From positions 1 to 36,507 of the forward strand of contig CAZADH010000021.1 in NCBI GenBank assembly GCA_964483805.1: DNA of 36,507 nt. The letters are read 5' to 3'. The position numbers and the translations under genes were made by a program. Source of the DNA: CAZADH01 sp964483805 (GTDB taxonomy: Bacteria > Muiribacteriota > Ozemobacteria > Ozemobacterales > Ozemobacteraceae). A model generated the notes under the pieces. That model was not told the origin of the DNA. It worked only from the letters and a program-made list of their open reading frames with translations, and ran no database searches. The stretch's first letter is position 1; each line of letters starts with the position of its first letter. Shown piece by piece: positions 18,279 to 25,631 of the stretch.

Positions 18279-18524
18279 TTACCACTTCACGAACAACAGG
18301 ATCAACGAAATGACCAGACAGTAGATGGCCAGCGACTCGATGATCGCCAGACCGATGATCATGTTGATGCGCAGCTCGCCCATCATCTCGGGCTGGCGCG
18401 ACATGGCCTCGAGGCCCTGGCCGACGGCGCGGCCCTGACCGATGCCGCACAAACCGGAGCCCAACGAAATGCAGAGCGCCGCCCCGAGAATCTCGGCGAC
18501 ATGGATAATCGTGTTCGGGTCCAT
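18279..18524 (-). CDS. atpE: ATP synthase c subunit with sodium-type ligand set
   Basis: An 81-residue two-helix proteolipid forming the rotor ring. The polar loop SRQPE (residues 42-46) is canonical. The ion-binding carboxylate is E63 in GLAIIESLAIY. Helix 1 carries Q30 (GIGQGRAVGQ) and helix 2 has S64 and Y68, equivalent to Q32, S66 and Y70 of the Ilyobacter tartaricus c subunit that bind sodium. The residue equivalent to its T67 is leucine. Proton-type c subunits normally lack this Gln/Ser pair, so sodium coupling is likely but not proven. ATG 18524 is preceded by GGAAGGAGC. It is too short to appear as an isolated long frame but is unmistakable. Confidence 0.95.
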   Translation of the reverse strand: MDPNTIIHVAEILGAALCISLGSGLCGIGQGRAVGQGLEAMSRQPEMMGELRINMIIGLAIIESLAIYCLVISLILLFVKW

Positions 18525-18562
18525 GGGAAGCTCCTTCCTGAATCGAGAAAGTAGATGGTGAC

Positions 18563-19237
18563 TTAATGACTCTCGCCGAGCGCCCCGGCGAAATAGACAC
18601 TGGAGAGAAGTGTAAATACAAGAGCTTGCACAACGCTGGTAAACACCGCCAGGGCCAGCATCGGCAGCGGTAGGATCCAAGGGACGAGATACAACATCAG
18701 CACCATGATGACCACGTCTTCGCCCATGATGTTGCCGAACAAACGCAGAGTCAACGAGATCGGCCGACTGATCTCGCCGATGACGTGAATCGGGAAGTTG
18801 AGCGGCGCCATCCATAGCGGCTCGCCGACGAAGTGCTTGAGATAACCCAGGCCATGCCGGCTGAAGCCGAGATACTGCGTGGTGCAGAAAATCATCAGCG
18901 CCAGGCTGGCGCAATCGGTGAACGTCGCTGTGGGCGAGCGCAACCCCGGGATCAGGCCGATCAGGTTCGAGGTCATGATGAACACGAACAGTGTGCCCAG
19001 GAACGGCGCGAACTCGGCGGCATGCTTGTGGCCGAGGATTCCCTCGACGAAGGTCTCGAGTTCTTCGACCGCCACTTCCCCCAGGTTCTGCAACGGTGTT
19101 GGGATCAGTTCCTGTTTGCGGGTCATCAGCCACGCCACCGTGGCGATGATGCCGGTGACGACGAACGGCATGATCAGGCCGGGCGGCAGGTGCAAAAAAT
19201 CGAAGAGGAAGAGGAAGCGGACTTCCATTTCGTGCAT
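18563..19237 (-). CDS. atpB: ATP synthase a subunit
   Basis: A 224-residue a subunit, the stator half of the ion channel. The essential arginine is R165 in ISRPISLTLRLFGNIMGEDV. Other conserved pieces are NLGEVAVEELETFVEGILG, FAPFLGTLFVFIMTSNLIGLIPG and the last helix QALVFTLLSSVYFAGAL. Start ATG 19237 has AGGAGG upstream; a longer frame to 19375 runs through the previous gene and is not used. It begins two bases after the atpI stop. Codons for LVFT near the end are AT-rich and contain GTAAATAC on the plus strand (18612-18619). Confidence 0.96.
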   Translation of the reverse strand: MHEMEVRFLFLFDFLHLPPGLIMPFVVTGIIATVAWLMTRKQELIPTPLQNLGEVAVEELETFVEGILGHKHAAEFAPFLGTLFVFIMTSNLIGLIPGLRSPTATFTDCASLALMIFCTTQYLGFSRHGLGYLKHFVGEPLWMAPLNFPIHVIGEISRPISLTLRLFGNIMGEDVVIMVLMLYLVPWILPLPMLALAVFTSVVQALVFTLLSSVYFAGALGESH

Positions 19238-19239
19238 GG

Positions 19240-19686
19240 TCAGGCCTCCTCGGTGCGGGGAGTTCGCGACGAACCGGAACTGGCCAACGCCAGCGAAGCG
19301 ACGAGCACCACCAGTTGCATCAGCGCCAATCCGGCGGCCATGCCCTCGATGGGCAGGCCGAGAAAGCGGTAACACAGGTAGACGAAGACGCCGAGCGCCA
19401 GCAACTTGAAGTTACCCAACAACGCCATCACGATGCGCACCCATGCGGCCGCGGCATTGTCGGTGGCCATGCGCACCGCATAAGCGAGCACGCGAAAGCT
19501 GGCCAACCCGGCGATGGCACCCACGATGCAACCGCCACTTTGGGCCCACCCGATGCGGAAGCCCAGGACACGGGCGCCCAGACACAAAACCACGGTGCCC
19601 AGCGCCACGAACCGAAGCAAATCAGCCTCGACGGTCGGGATCGGCCTTGGTTGCAGGGCCCGGGGATCCCGGGTTGGGTCGGTCAC
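19240..19686 (-). CDS. atpI: ATP synthase subunit I-like membrane protein
   Basis: A 148-residue protein with four membrane segments (FVALGTVVLCLGARVLGF, SGGCIVGAIAGLASFRVLAY, VMALLGNFKLLALGVFVYLC, LALMQLVVLVASLALAS). Position directly before atpB and the 'ATP synthase I' pattern identify it as the UncI/AtpI type, a helper for c-ring assembly. The frame starts at GTG 19686, overlapping atpZ by 65 bases; a TTG near 19620, just past the atpZ stop, is an alternative start that would remove the overlap. The choice is not settled by a ribosome site. Confidence 0.8.
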   Translation of the reverse strand: MTDPTRDPRALQPRPIPTVEADLLRFVALGTVVLCLGARVLGFRIGWAQSGGCIVGAIAGLASFRVLAYAVRMATDNAAAAWVRIVMALLGNFKLLALGVFVYLCYRFLGLPIEGMAAGLALMQLVVLVASLALASSGSSRTPRTEEA

Positions 19687-19933
19687 GCTGCATGCTACCT
19701 TTGAGTAATCGATACAACTCTGCCATCGCGGTCAGAAATCCAAAACCGAGTCCGGCTGCCGCGCCCTGCGGGTGCGTACCAAACCAGTGGTCGATGCCGA
19801 TGCCACCGACCAGCCCGACCACCACACAAACGCCCATCGTCAAACCCGTGTTGGCGATTCCTGCCAACTCGGCGAACGTGCTCTTCAATGATGGTGTCGG
19901 CTTTGGCACGGATCGAGTACGAGTACATATCAT
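19622..19933 (-). CDS. atpZ: AtpZ-like F0F1 assembly/accessory protein
   Basis: A 103-residue protein with two membrane helices (GLTMGVCVVVGLVGGIGIDHWF and AAAGLGFGFLTAMAELYRLL), the pattern of the AtpZ ('ATPase gene 1') family found first in many ATP synthase operons. Members associate with the F0 sector. The listed ATG (19933) lies inside a likely promoter (-10 at 19924-19929), so the real start may be GTG 19909 or TTG 19888; either keeps both helices. The end is a basic, proline-rich tail overlapping atpI. Confidence 0.75.
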   Translation of the reverse strand: MICTRTRSVPKPTPSLKSTFAELAGIANTGLTMGVCVVVGLVGGIGIDHWFGTHPQGAAAGLGFGFLTAMAELYRLLKGSMQRDRPNPGSPGPATKADPDRRG

Positions 19934-19952
19934 ACGGTCCGGGGCAGGTCAA
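19924..19952 (-). promoter_or_regulatory. Candidate promoter of the ATP synthase operon
   Basis: On the minus strand TTGACC (19952-19947), 17-base spacer, TATGTA (19929-19924) with TG one base upstream of it (extended -10). Transcription would start near 19917, inside the first codons of the longest atpZ frame. Confidence 0.45.
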
Positions 19953-20038
19953 CCACAACCGCGGCCGAATCGCGGATCCGGTCCACCGACGGTCGCTTGC
20001 CCGGCGAGCATGGGGGCGGCGAGTCGGTGTTTTTGCGG

Positions 20039-20617
20039 TCAACGCCGAACGGTCGTGGCGAGTCGAAGCAGATGACTGCTGATGGTCAGTCCGGCCGCCT
20101 TGGCGGTGCCCAAATGCACGGCGAAGCGGACCCTCTTGTCTTCGAGCAAGAAGGCGATCATTCCGCCGAGGTCGAGAAAACCCAACCCGTCGCCGACGGT
20201 CAGGATGCCTTTGGTTTGACACGTTTCGAGCAACTCCGTCAACAGTTCGCAGCGAGCGTCAACGAATACCATCTGGCAACCGGCCAGGTCTTTGGTCGTC
20301 TTGATGCTTGCCACTTTCACCGGTCGTTTGCCCACCAGCTTGCCGGTGACGATGTCGGCGAGTACCGAGCCGAACGCATTGGGCTCGGTTAAGCCGATCG
20401 TGAAGGGGTTTGACTCCGGGCCGGCAGAACGAGGTGGCCACTCGATATAGTTGGTGAAGTTGTACATAAATGCGGCTTTGACCTGATATTCGTTCGGGGC
20501 GTCGCCGCCTGGCGTTCCGGTCGCGTGCTTGCATGCGAACGCCATGCACAACAGCACCAACAGCCATATACAGGGGTATGGCCTGGCGTTCCGTTGCTGC
20601 TGGCGTCTGCGGATCAT
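20039..20617 (-). CDS. YfiR-like periplasmic protein (DUF4154)
   Basis: A 192-residue exported protein. After a signal peptide (CIWLLVLLCMAFACKHATG) comes the family start EYQVKAAFMYNFTNYIEWPP. This is followed by FTIGLTEPNAFGSVL, CQMVFVDARCE and the late motif GILTVGDGLGFLDLGGMIAF. YfiR proteins are periplasmic regulators; in Pseudomonas YfiR restrains a membrane diguanylate cyclase. No cyclase gene is nearby here; instead it starts three bases after the TonB receptor stop, so it is co-transcribed with it. Its real partner is unknown. Confidence 0.8.
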   Translation of the reverse strand: MIRRRQQQRNARPYPCIWLLVLLCMAFACKHATGTPGGDAPNEYQVKAAFMYNFTNYIEWPPRSAGPESNPFTIGLTEPNAFGSVLADIVTGKLVGKRPVKVASIKTTKDLAGCQMVFVDARCELLTELLETCQTKGILTVGDGLGFLDLGGMIAFLLEDKRVRFAVHLGTAKAAGLTISSHLLRLATTVRR

Positions 20618-20620
20618 CGA

Positions 20621-22666
20621 TCAGAACCGATACGTCGCGTCGAGTCTGAACACGCGACCGTCGGCCGGCATCGTGCGCGAGAGATACTCGTCGGGGACCG
20701 GGTCGACGAGGCGATGGTCGAGCAGGTTGGTGACGCGCAAGGCGAGATCGAAATTGAGGTGCGGCATGCGGCGCAAAATGTTGAAGTTGACCAGCGTCTG
20801 TGCCGCCAGCGGGTTGCCCGCAGTGTCGGTGCGTGGTCCCGTGACCAGGGTTTCGACGGCGCAATCGATGCCGAGACGGCGGAACGGCCGGGAGACCCGG
20901 ATCTGGCCCAGGTGCGTCGGGGCGTTGCTCAGGCTGGCGCCCAGGTCGGTGCTGGTGCGTTGCCACGACCAGCCCAGGTCGGTGCGCAGTCCACCTTGCC
21001 AACGCCGCGACAGCGCCAGTTCGAGCCCCTCGGCGTCGACCTGACCCAGATTGCGAAAAACCTGAACATCATCATCGGGATCGACCGTCATGTCGATGAG
21101 GTCACGCAAGCGATAGCGGAACACCGACATCCGCAGGGTGGTGTGGCGTCGATGCAACGGCGTTTCATAAGCCAACTCCCACATGTCGTTGCGTTCTGCG
21201 CCCAGGTTGGGGTTGATCTTCTGGGTGATCGCTCCGTCGTTGTAATACCGCTCGTAGGCGTTGGGGGCGCGGAACGATTGTCCATACATCAGCTTTACAG
21301 TGCGGTCGGGCCGGGGCTGGGCGATCAGGGCGAACCGTGGCGTCACCCGGGTACCAAACCCGTCGATCGAGTCGCAGCGCCCGCCGGCACTGAGACGAAG
21401 CCGGCGGTTGATCACCCACTCGTCTTCGAGATACACGGCGCGGGCCCTTTGCGAACGATGATCGTCGAGGCGTACAGCCACGTCGGAGGTGTTCTGGGAC
21501 TGGCGAAGGAAATCGAGAACCTCGAAGCCGAGGACCAGACTGTGGTGGCGGTTGAGGCGCTTGGTCCAGGCCCCATCGATGCTGCGGCGCTCTCCGCGTG
21601 ACGAATCGTATTGCTTGACGAGGGCTGGCGGATCGCCCTGGTTCGCGAAATCGTAGACGTAATGCCCGTCGTAGCCCGCGCACTGGTTGAAAAAGTGAAG
21701 ATCGAGCGTCGAACCGTCGCGGCAGGGCATCCGATACGAGAGACCGAGGAAGGTCTGGAAGTCGATGGTGTCAGTCTCCTCGTTGTTGAACTCGGCATCG
21801 TAGGGTGCTCCGACCAGGCCCTTCCTGCGGAAGGAATAACCGCTCTGCAGGGTGAAGTTGCCGCGGGTGAACTGCCCATAGACACCGCGTTGTTCTTCGC
21901 GGTCGCAGTTCTCTTCAATGCCATTGTTGTGGGCTGCGTCGTCATAATCCTGAAAGTAGATGCGTTTCTGTCCCGGGCTGGCGAAGCCGTTCCCCGACAA
22001 CAGCAGCCGGCCGCGGTTTGCCGGCCCCGACCAGGTGAGGCGGCTCTCGACGCCCTGCATCGAGTCGACCCGCGTCGTCGTCTCGAATGAAGATAACGCC
22101 GCGGGTTTGCGCAAGATCACGTTGACCACGCCGAAAAACGCATTGTTTCCATAAATCGAAGCGCTTGGCCCGCGCACCACCTCGATACGGTCGACCAGAT
22201 CGAGGTCGAATGGCAGGTCGCGCCCCATGGGCGCGGTGTCGTACACGGTGTCGTTGAGACGCAACCCATTCACCAATAACAGGATTCGTGAGTTGTAATC
22301 GCCGGGGCGATTGAAGCCGCGGATGCCCACATACGAATACCGGCGGTCGGACACCGAATAGAACCCGACGAGACTGCGCAAAGCCTCGGCCAGCGTGCGG
22401 AAGCCGTAGAGCTTGATCTCGGCGGCGGTGATCACACTGACCGCCGACGGTGCGTCACTGATCTTCTGTTCGTGCTTCGCCGCGGTCGAAACGGTCTTCA
22501 CTTCGACCTCGAGCAGTTGCTCGAGGTTCATGGCCGCCAGGTCGAGTTTCTTGCCGCCGGACGCATTGTCGGGGGTCACGTTCGCTGCGGTCGGTGCGAC
22601 ACCGGCGAGGAACAAAAAAGAGGTGAGCAGGAGATGCGTGGCCACGCGACAAACCCAAGGTTTCAT
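20621..22666 (-). CDS. TonB-dependent outer-membrane receptor
   Basis: A 681-residue receptor. A signal peptide (LLLTSFLFLAGVAPTAAN) precedes a short N-terminal stretch and the plug domain (about residues 65-190): SDAPSAVSVITAAEIKLYGF, YVGIRGFNRPGDYNSRILLL and VDRIEVVRGPSASIYGNNAF. The remainder is a 22-strand-type barrel ending in a terminal aromatic (ATYRF), as required for outer-membrane insertion. The opening LDLAAMNLEQLLEVEVKTVSTAAK resembles plug starts of vitamin B12/ferric chelate-type and sensory receptors. Substrate is not visible. Two cysteine pairs lie in barrel loops. It is followed directly by the yfiR-like gene. Confidence 0.92.
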   Translation of the reverse strand: MKPWVCRVATHLLLTSFLFLAGVAPTAANVTPDNASGGKKLDLAAMNLEQLLEVEVKTVSTAAKHEQKISDAPSAVSVITAAEIKLYGFRTLAEALRSLVGFYSVSDRRYSYVGIRGFNRPGDYNSRILLLVNGLRLNDTVYDTAPMGRDLPFDLDLVDRIEVVRGPSASIYGNNAFFGVVNVILRKPAALSSFETTTRVDSMQGVESRLTWSGPANRGRLLLSGNGFASPGQKRIYFQDYDDAAHNNGIEENCDREEQRGVYGQFTRGNFTLQSGYSFRRKGLVGAPYDAEFNNEETDTIDFQTFLGLSYRMPCRDGSTLDLHFFNQCAGYDGHYVYDFANQGDPPALVKQYDSSRGERRSIDGAWTKRLNRHHSLVLGFEVLDFLRQSQNTSDVAVRLDDHRSQRARAVYLEDEWVINRRLRLSAGGRCDSIDGFGTRVTPRFALIAQPRPDRTVKLMYGQSFRAPNAYERYYNDGAITQKINPNLGAERNDMWELAYETPLHRRHTTLRMSVFRYRLRDLIDMTVDPDDDVQVFRNLGQVDAEGLELALSRRWQGGLRTDLGWSWQRTSTDLGASLSNAPTHLGQIRVSRPFRRLGIDCAVETLVTGPRTDTAGNPLAAQTLVNFNILRRMPHLNFDLALRVTNLLDHRLVDPVPDEYLSRTMPADGRVFRLDATYRF

Positions 22667-22726
22667 GCCATGCTCCGGGATGCGGCCGCAGCCGGATTCG
22701 TGATCGGGTAACGGGACAACGTGCTA

Positions 22727-22755
22727 AACCTATTGTCAATTGCCGCCGACGTCAA
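22727..22755 (-). promoter_or_regulatory. Possible promoter of the TonB receptor gene
   Basis: Minus strand TTGACG (22755-22750), 17-base spacer, TAGGTT (22732-22727). The -10 match is weak, so this is tentative. Confidence 0.35.
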
Positions 22756-22775
22756 ATCGGCTCGAGCGAAGAACA

Positions 22776-22789
22776 CCGACGGCGGTCGG
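22776..22789 (-). terminator. Weak candidate terminator after the carbonic anhydrase gene
   Basis: A five-pair hairpin (CCGAC-CGCC-GTCGG on the minus strand) followed by TGTTCTT, eight bases past the stop codon. Short stem and imperfect T-run. Confidence 0.3.
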
Positions 22790-22796
22790 CAGGTCA

Positions 22797-23348
22797 TCAT
22801 CGGCGATACTGCTCCTTGATGTCGATGTAGTGTTTTGTATTGACGACGATGCCCTCGCGTTCCTGGTCGGTCAGCGGGCGCACCAGCTTCGCCGGGCTGC
22901 CCAAAATCATCGAGTTGGGCGGGAACAGCTTGCCGGGAGTTACCAGTGCTCCGGCGCCGACCAGCGAACCGGCACCGATGACCGCCCCGTCGAGAATCGT
23001 GGCGCCCATGCCGATCAGGCACCCGTCTTCGACCGTGCAGGCATGGAGGATCACCCCATGGCCCACGGTCACCCTTCGGCCGACCTTGACCGGGCCGGTC
23101 TCGGAGGTGACATGCACGGTGCTGTTGTCTTGAATGTTGGTGCCTTCGCCGATCTCGATCGTGTGGATGTCGCCGCGCAAGACGACATTGCACCAGATCG
23201 AGACGTCGTCGCCCAGCGTGACCCGGCCGATGACGACGGCGCCGGGGCCCAGAAAAACGTCGCGACCGAGCTTCGGATCGTGGCCGGCAAACGACAACAG
23301 GCGGGCCGTCGGATCGATGAGACTCCCTTTGGCGTGCTCGTGACTCAT
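22797..23348 (-). CDS. Gamma carbonic anhydrase-family hexapeptide protein
   Basis: A 183-residue left-handed beta-helix protein (YrdA/PaaY/CaiE group). Hexapeptide repeats run through the chain (VFLGPGAVVIGRVTLGDDVS, IGEGTNIQDNSTVHV, GCLIGMGATILDGAVIGAGS). The three metal histidines of the gamma class appear as H79, H97 and H102, so a zinc or similar metal site is likely. Active anhydrases need extra residues that many members lack; activity is uncertain. It follows the glycogen debranching gene by 19 bases and is probably co-transcribed, though no functional tie is obvious. Confidence 0.87.
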   Translation of the reverse strand: MSHEHAKGSLIDPTARLLSFAGHDPKLGRDVFLGPGAVVIGRVTLGDDVSIWCNVVLRGDIHTIEIGEGTNIQDNSTVHVTSETGPVKVGRRVTVGHGVILHACTVEDGCLIGMGATILDGAVIGAGSLVGAGALVTPGKLFPPNSMILGSPAKLVRPLTDQEREGIVVNTKHYIDIKEQYRR

Positions 23349-23367
23349 GCCGGTGTTCCCATGGTCG

Positions 23368-25353
23368 TCAAACCATCAGCGTCGGGCGTTGGCCCTTGAT
23401 GTCTTCGACGTAGCACCGCAGAATCTCGGCGACGCTCCAGGCCTGGGCAAACGCCCCCTTGGCCTCATGGGGCGGTTCGCCGTCGAAGATCTCGCTGATG
23501 CTGCCGATGCAGGCGTCGTGCTGCAGGTGCACGCGCACCGGGTCAAGCATCCGGCTCGCCCGCAGCATCGCTTCCATACTGTGCTGATGCACCTTCAGAT
23601 AGGCGCTGACGAACGGCCCGAGCAGGTAACTCCAGACCGTGCCCTGATGGTAGGCCCGGTCGCGCTCGAACCGCGTGCCCGCATAGACGCCGATGTAGGC
23701 CGGATCACGCTTCGACAGGCTGCGCAAACCAAGGGAGGTATAGAGGCGGCGGAACACGACATCGACCACCTGCTTTTCCTGGTCGGGCTCGAGAACGGCA
23801 AACGGCAGCGACACCGCGAAGATCTGGTTGGGGCGCATGGCGCCGTCGGCAGTGCCATCGGGGCGGATCACATCGACCAATCCCTCGACACCGCGGTTGG
23901 CGAAGGCCTTGCGAAAGCTTGCCCGCACCTTGCGCGCCAGAGTCTCGGTTTCCCGGTGCTCCTCGCCGAACTTCGCCTGGAACATGGCGAAGGTCTTGAG
24001 CGCGTTGTACCACAGGGCATTCACCTCGACCGCCTTGCCTTCGCGCGGTGTAAATACAGTGTCATCACACTTGGCGTCCATCCAGGTGAGTTGCAACCCT
24101 GGGGCGCCGGCGCTGATCAGACCGTCGTTGCTGTCCATGCCGATGCCGAACTCGGTGCCGTCGCTGAACGCCTCGACAATGGTCGACAGCGGACGCATCA
24201 GCTCGGCCTCGATGAAACCGTAATCATCTGTATATTCAACGTATTTATACGCCGCGTGGAACAGCCACAGCGACGCATCGACGCTGTTGTAGGCGGCCGA
24301 GGTCCCGTGGTCGGCGAAGCAGTTTGGCACCACGCCCTTGTGGATGCTGCGGGCGAACGTGGTGAGAATGCCGCGGGCATCGTCGAAGCGGCCCGGTACC
24401 AGGGTGAGACCGGCCAACGCGATCAAGCTGTCGCGTCCCCAGTCGTTGAACCAGGGGTAGCCGGCGATGATCGTTTTCGCCCCCGTCGAGCGCCGGTCGA
24501 CCACGAATTGGTCGGCGGCCAGCAGCAACTGGCGCAGGAACGGGTCGTTGGCCGGAATGGCATGGGCCACGGCCTCGCGCCGTTTTTCCTGGCGCCGGCG
24601 GATCTCGGACGGATTGAAGCTGCCGATGGGGTGATCCGAGAACACCACGGTGACCGACCCGGTCATGCCCTTGATCAGCAGATATCCGTTGCTGTAGTCG
24701 TCTTCCGTGGCCGGTAGGCCCCGCTGGTCTTCGGCCGTCAGCAGATGATCGCGGTACCAATAGCCGTCTTTCACGAACTCGCCGCGATCCCAGGCCATGT
24801 GCAGGGTGGGGGCGTTGAAGAACGGTTGCATGCTCCACGACTGGCCGGTGATCGTCGTGTTGTCGGCAAACCCCGGGTTCTCGAAGACGTTGCCGTGAAA
24901 GTCGCGGAACAGCAGGTGGGGCCGGATCTGCAGGTCGACGGGACGGCCATTGCCCAGCACCTTGTAGGTGACCGCCACGGTGTTCTCCCCGTGCACCATC
25001 ACCAGCGTCTTCTCGACGAGCGTGTCTTTGATCTGGTAGATCCAGGTGGGGAACGGCTCGGTGGTGAATCGCTCGAGATGCAGATAACCATTGGGGTGCA
25101 ATACTTTGTGGTACTTGTGGGTTGCCAGCGGGACCTGCTGGCTGTCGACGACGATCGCGTCCTCGAGCCAGTTGACCAGAACGATGCGCTCGGTGGGCGG
25201 ACGCATGCTGGCGACCAGGATTCCGTGGTACCGACGGGTGTTCATCCCGGTGATGGTGCCGCCGGCGAAACCGCCGATACCGTTCGTAACCAGCCACTCG
25301 CGCTTGTTGGCCTCGGCCAGGTTGCCCAGTAGATCGCGTCCGAATTCGGCCAT
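23368..25353 (-). CDS. Glycogen debranching enzyme (amylo-alpha-1,6-glucosidase type)
   Basis: A 661-residue two-domain protein. The N-terminal domain begins REWLVTNGIGGFAGGTITGM NTRRYHG, the classic start of the bacterial/archaeal debranching family. The C-terminal (alpha/alpha)6 domain holds YPWFNDWGRDSLIALAGLTL, DASLWLFHAAYKYVEYTDDYG and VEVNALWYNALKTFAMFQ, including the WGRD active-site block. It hydrolyses alpha-1,6 branch points of glycogen in the cytoplasm. Start ATG 25353 has GGGAGG seven bases upstream, preferred to the earlier ATG 25383. It lies downstream of the GH13 gene, so the pair probably degrades one glucan. Confidence 0.9.
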   Translation of the reverse strand: MAEFGRDLLGNLAEANKREWLVTNGIGGFAGGTITGMNTRRYHGILVASMRPPTERIVLVNWLEDAIVVDSQQVPLATHKYHKVLHPNGYLHLERFTTEPFPTWIYQIKDTLVEKTLVMVHGENTVAVTYKVLGNGRPVDLQIRPHLLFRDFHGNVFENPGFADNTTITGQSWSMQPFFNAPTLHMAWDRGEFVKDGYWYRDHLLTAEDQRGLPATEDDYSNGYLLIKGMTGSVTVVFSDHPIGSFNPSEIRRRQEKRREAVAHAIPANDPFLRQLLLAADQFVVDRRSTGAKTIIAGYPWFNDWGRDSLIALAGLTLVPGRFDDARGILTTFARSIHKGVVPNCFADHGTSAAYNSVDASLWLFHAAYKYVEYTDDYGFIEAELMRPLSTIVEAFSDGTEFGIGMDSNDGLISAGAPGLQLTWMDAKCDDTVFTPREGKAVEVNALWYNALKTFAMFQAKFGEEHRETETLARKVRASFRKAFANRGVEGLVDVIRPDGTADGAMRPNQIFAVSLPFAVLEPDQEKQVVDVVFRRLYTSLGLRSLSKRDPAYIGVYAGTRFERDRAYHQGTVWSYLLGPFVSAYLKVHQHSMEAMLRASRMLDPVRVHLQHDACIGSISEIFDGEPPHEAKGAFAQAWSVAEILRCYVEDIKGQRPTLMV

Positions 25354-25464
25354 GTGTATGCCTCCCGGGATTGCCCACCGCAAGGTTCACCGAACCCAGC
25401 CGCCGTGACGCATTTGGCCTTGGGGGCCGTGCCCGGGCGGGTGGTTCCGGTCAGATGCAGGCGC

Positions 25465-25470
25465 AGTATA
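25465..25470 (-). promoter_or_regulatory. Possible extended -10 promoter of the debranching gene
   Basis: Minus strand TGTTATACT: an extended -10 (TG-N-TATACT). No convincing -35. The leader would be about 105 bases. Confidence 0.4.
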
Positions 25471-25491
25471 ACACGAGTGGCCTCGGTCGGT

Positions 25492-25616
25492 ACCCGCCCG
25501 CACACGATGTGCGTAGTGGGCGTTTGCTGCCACGATGGCGGCCCGAAACGCCAGTTTCGGGCAGTGCAAACGACCCGCCCGCCCACGATGGGCGTAGTGG
25601 GCGTTTGCCGCCATGG
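25492..25616. repeat. Paired hairpin repeat between GH13 and debranching genes
   Basis: Two direct copies (25492-25538 and 25573-25616) share ACCCGCCCG...GTAGTGGGCGTTTG. Each contains a small hairpin: GCACA-CGA-TGTGC in the first and GCCCA-CGA-TGGGC in the second, a paired change that keeps the stem. Between them is a perfect nine-pair hairpin (GCCCGAAAC-GCCA-GTTTCGGGC, 25541-25562). The unit repeat-hairpin-repeat resembles a REP/BIME element. No T-run follows on either strand. Confidence 0.75.
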
Positions 25617-25631
25617 ACCGCGTGATCGGGC

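Noticed and set aside
20566..20583. CCATA...TATGG inverted repeat in the yfiR-like gene
   Set aside because: The gap does not match the N3 spacing of the palindrome family, so it was not counted with it.
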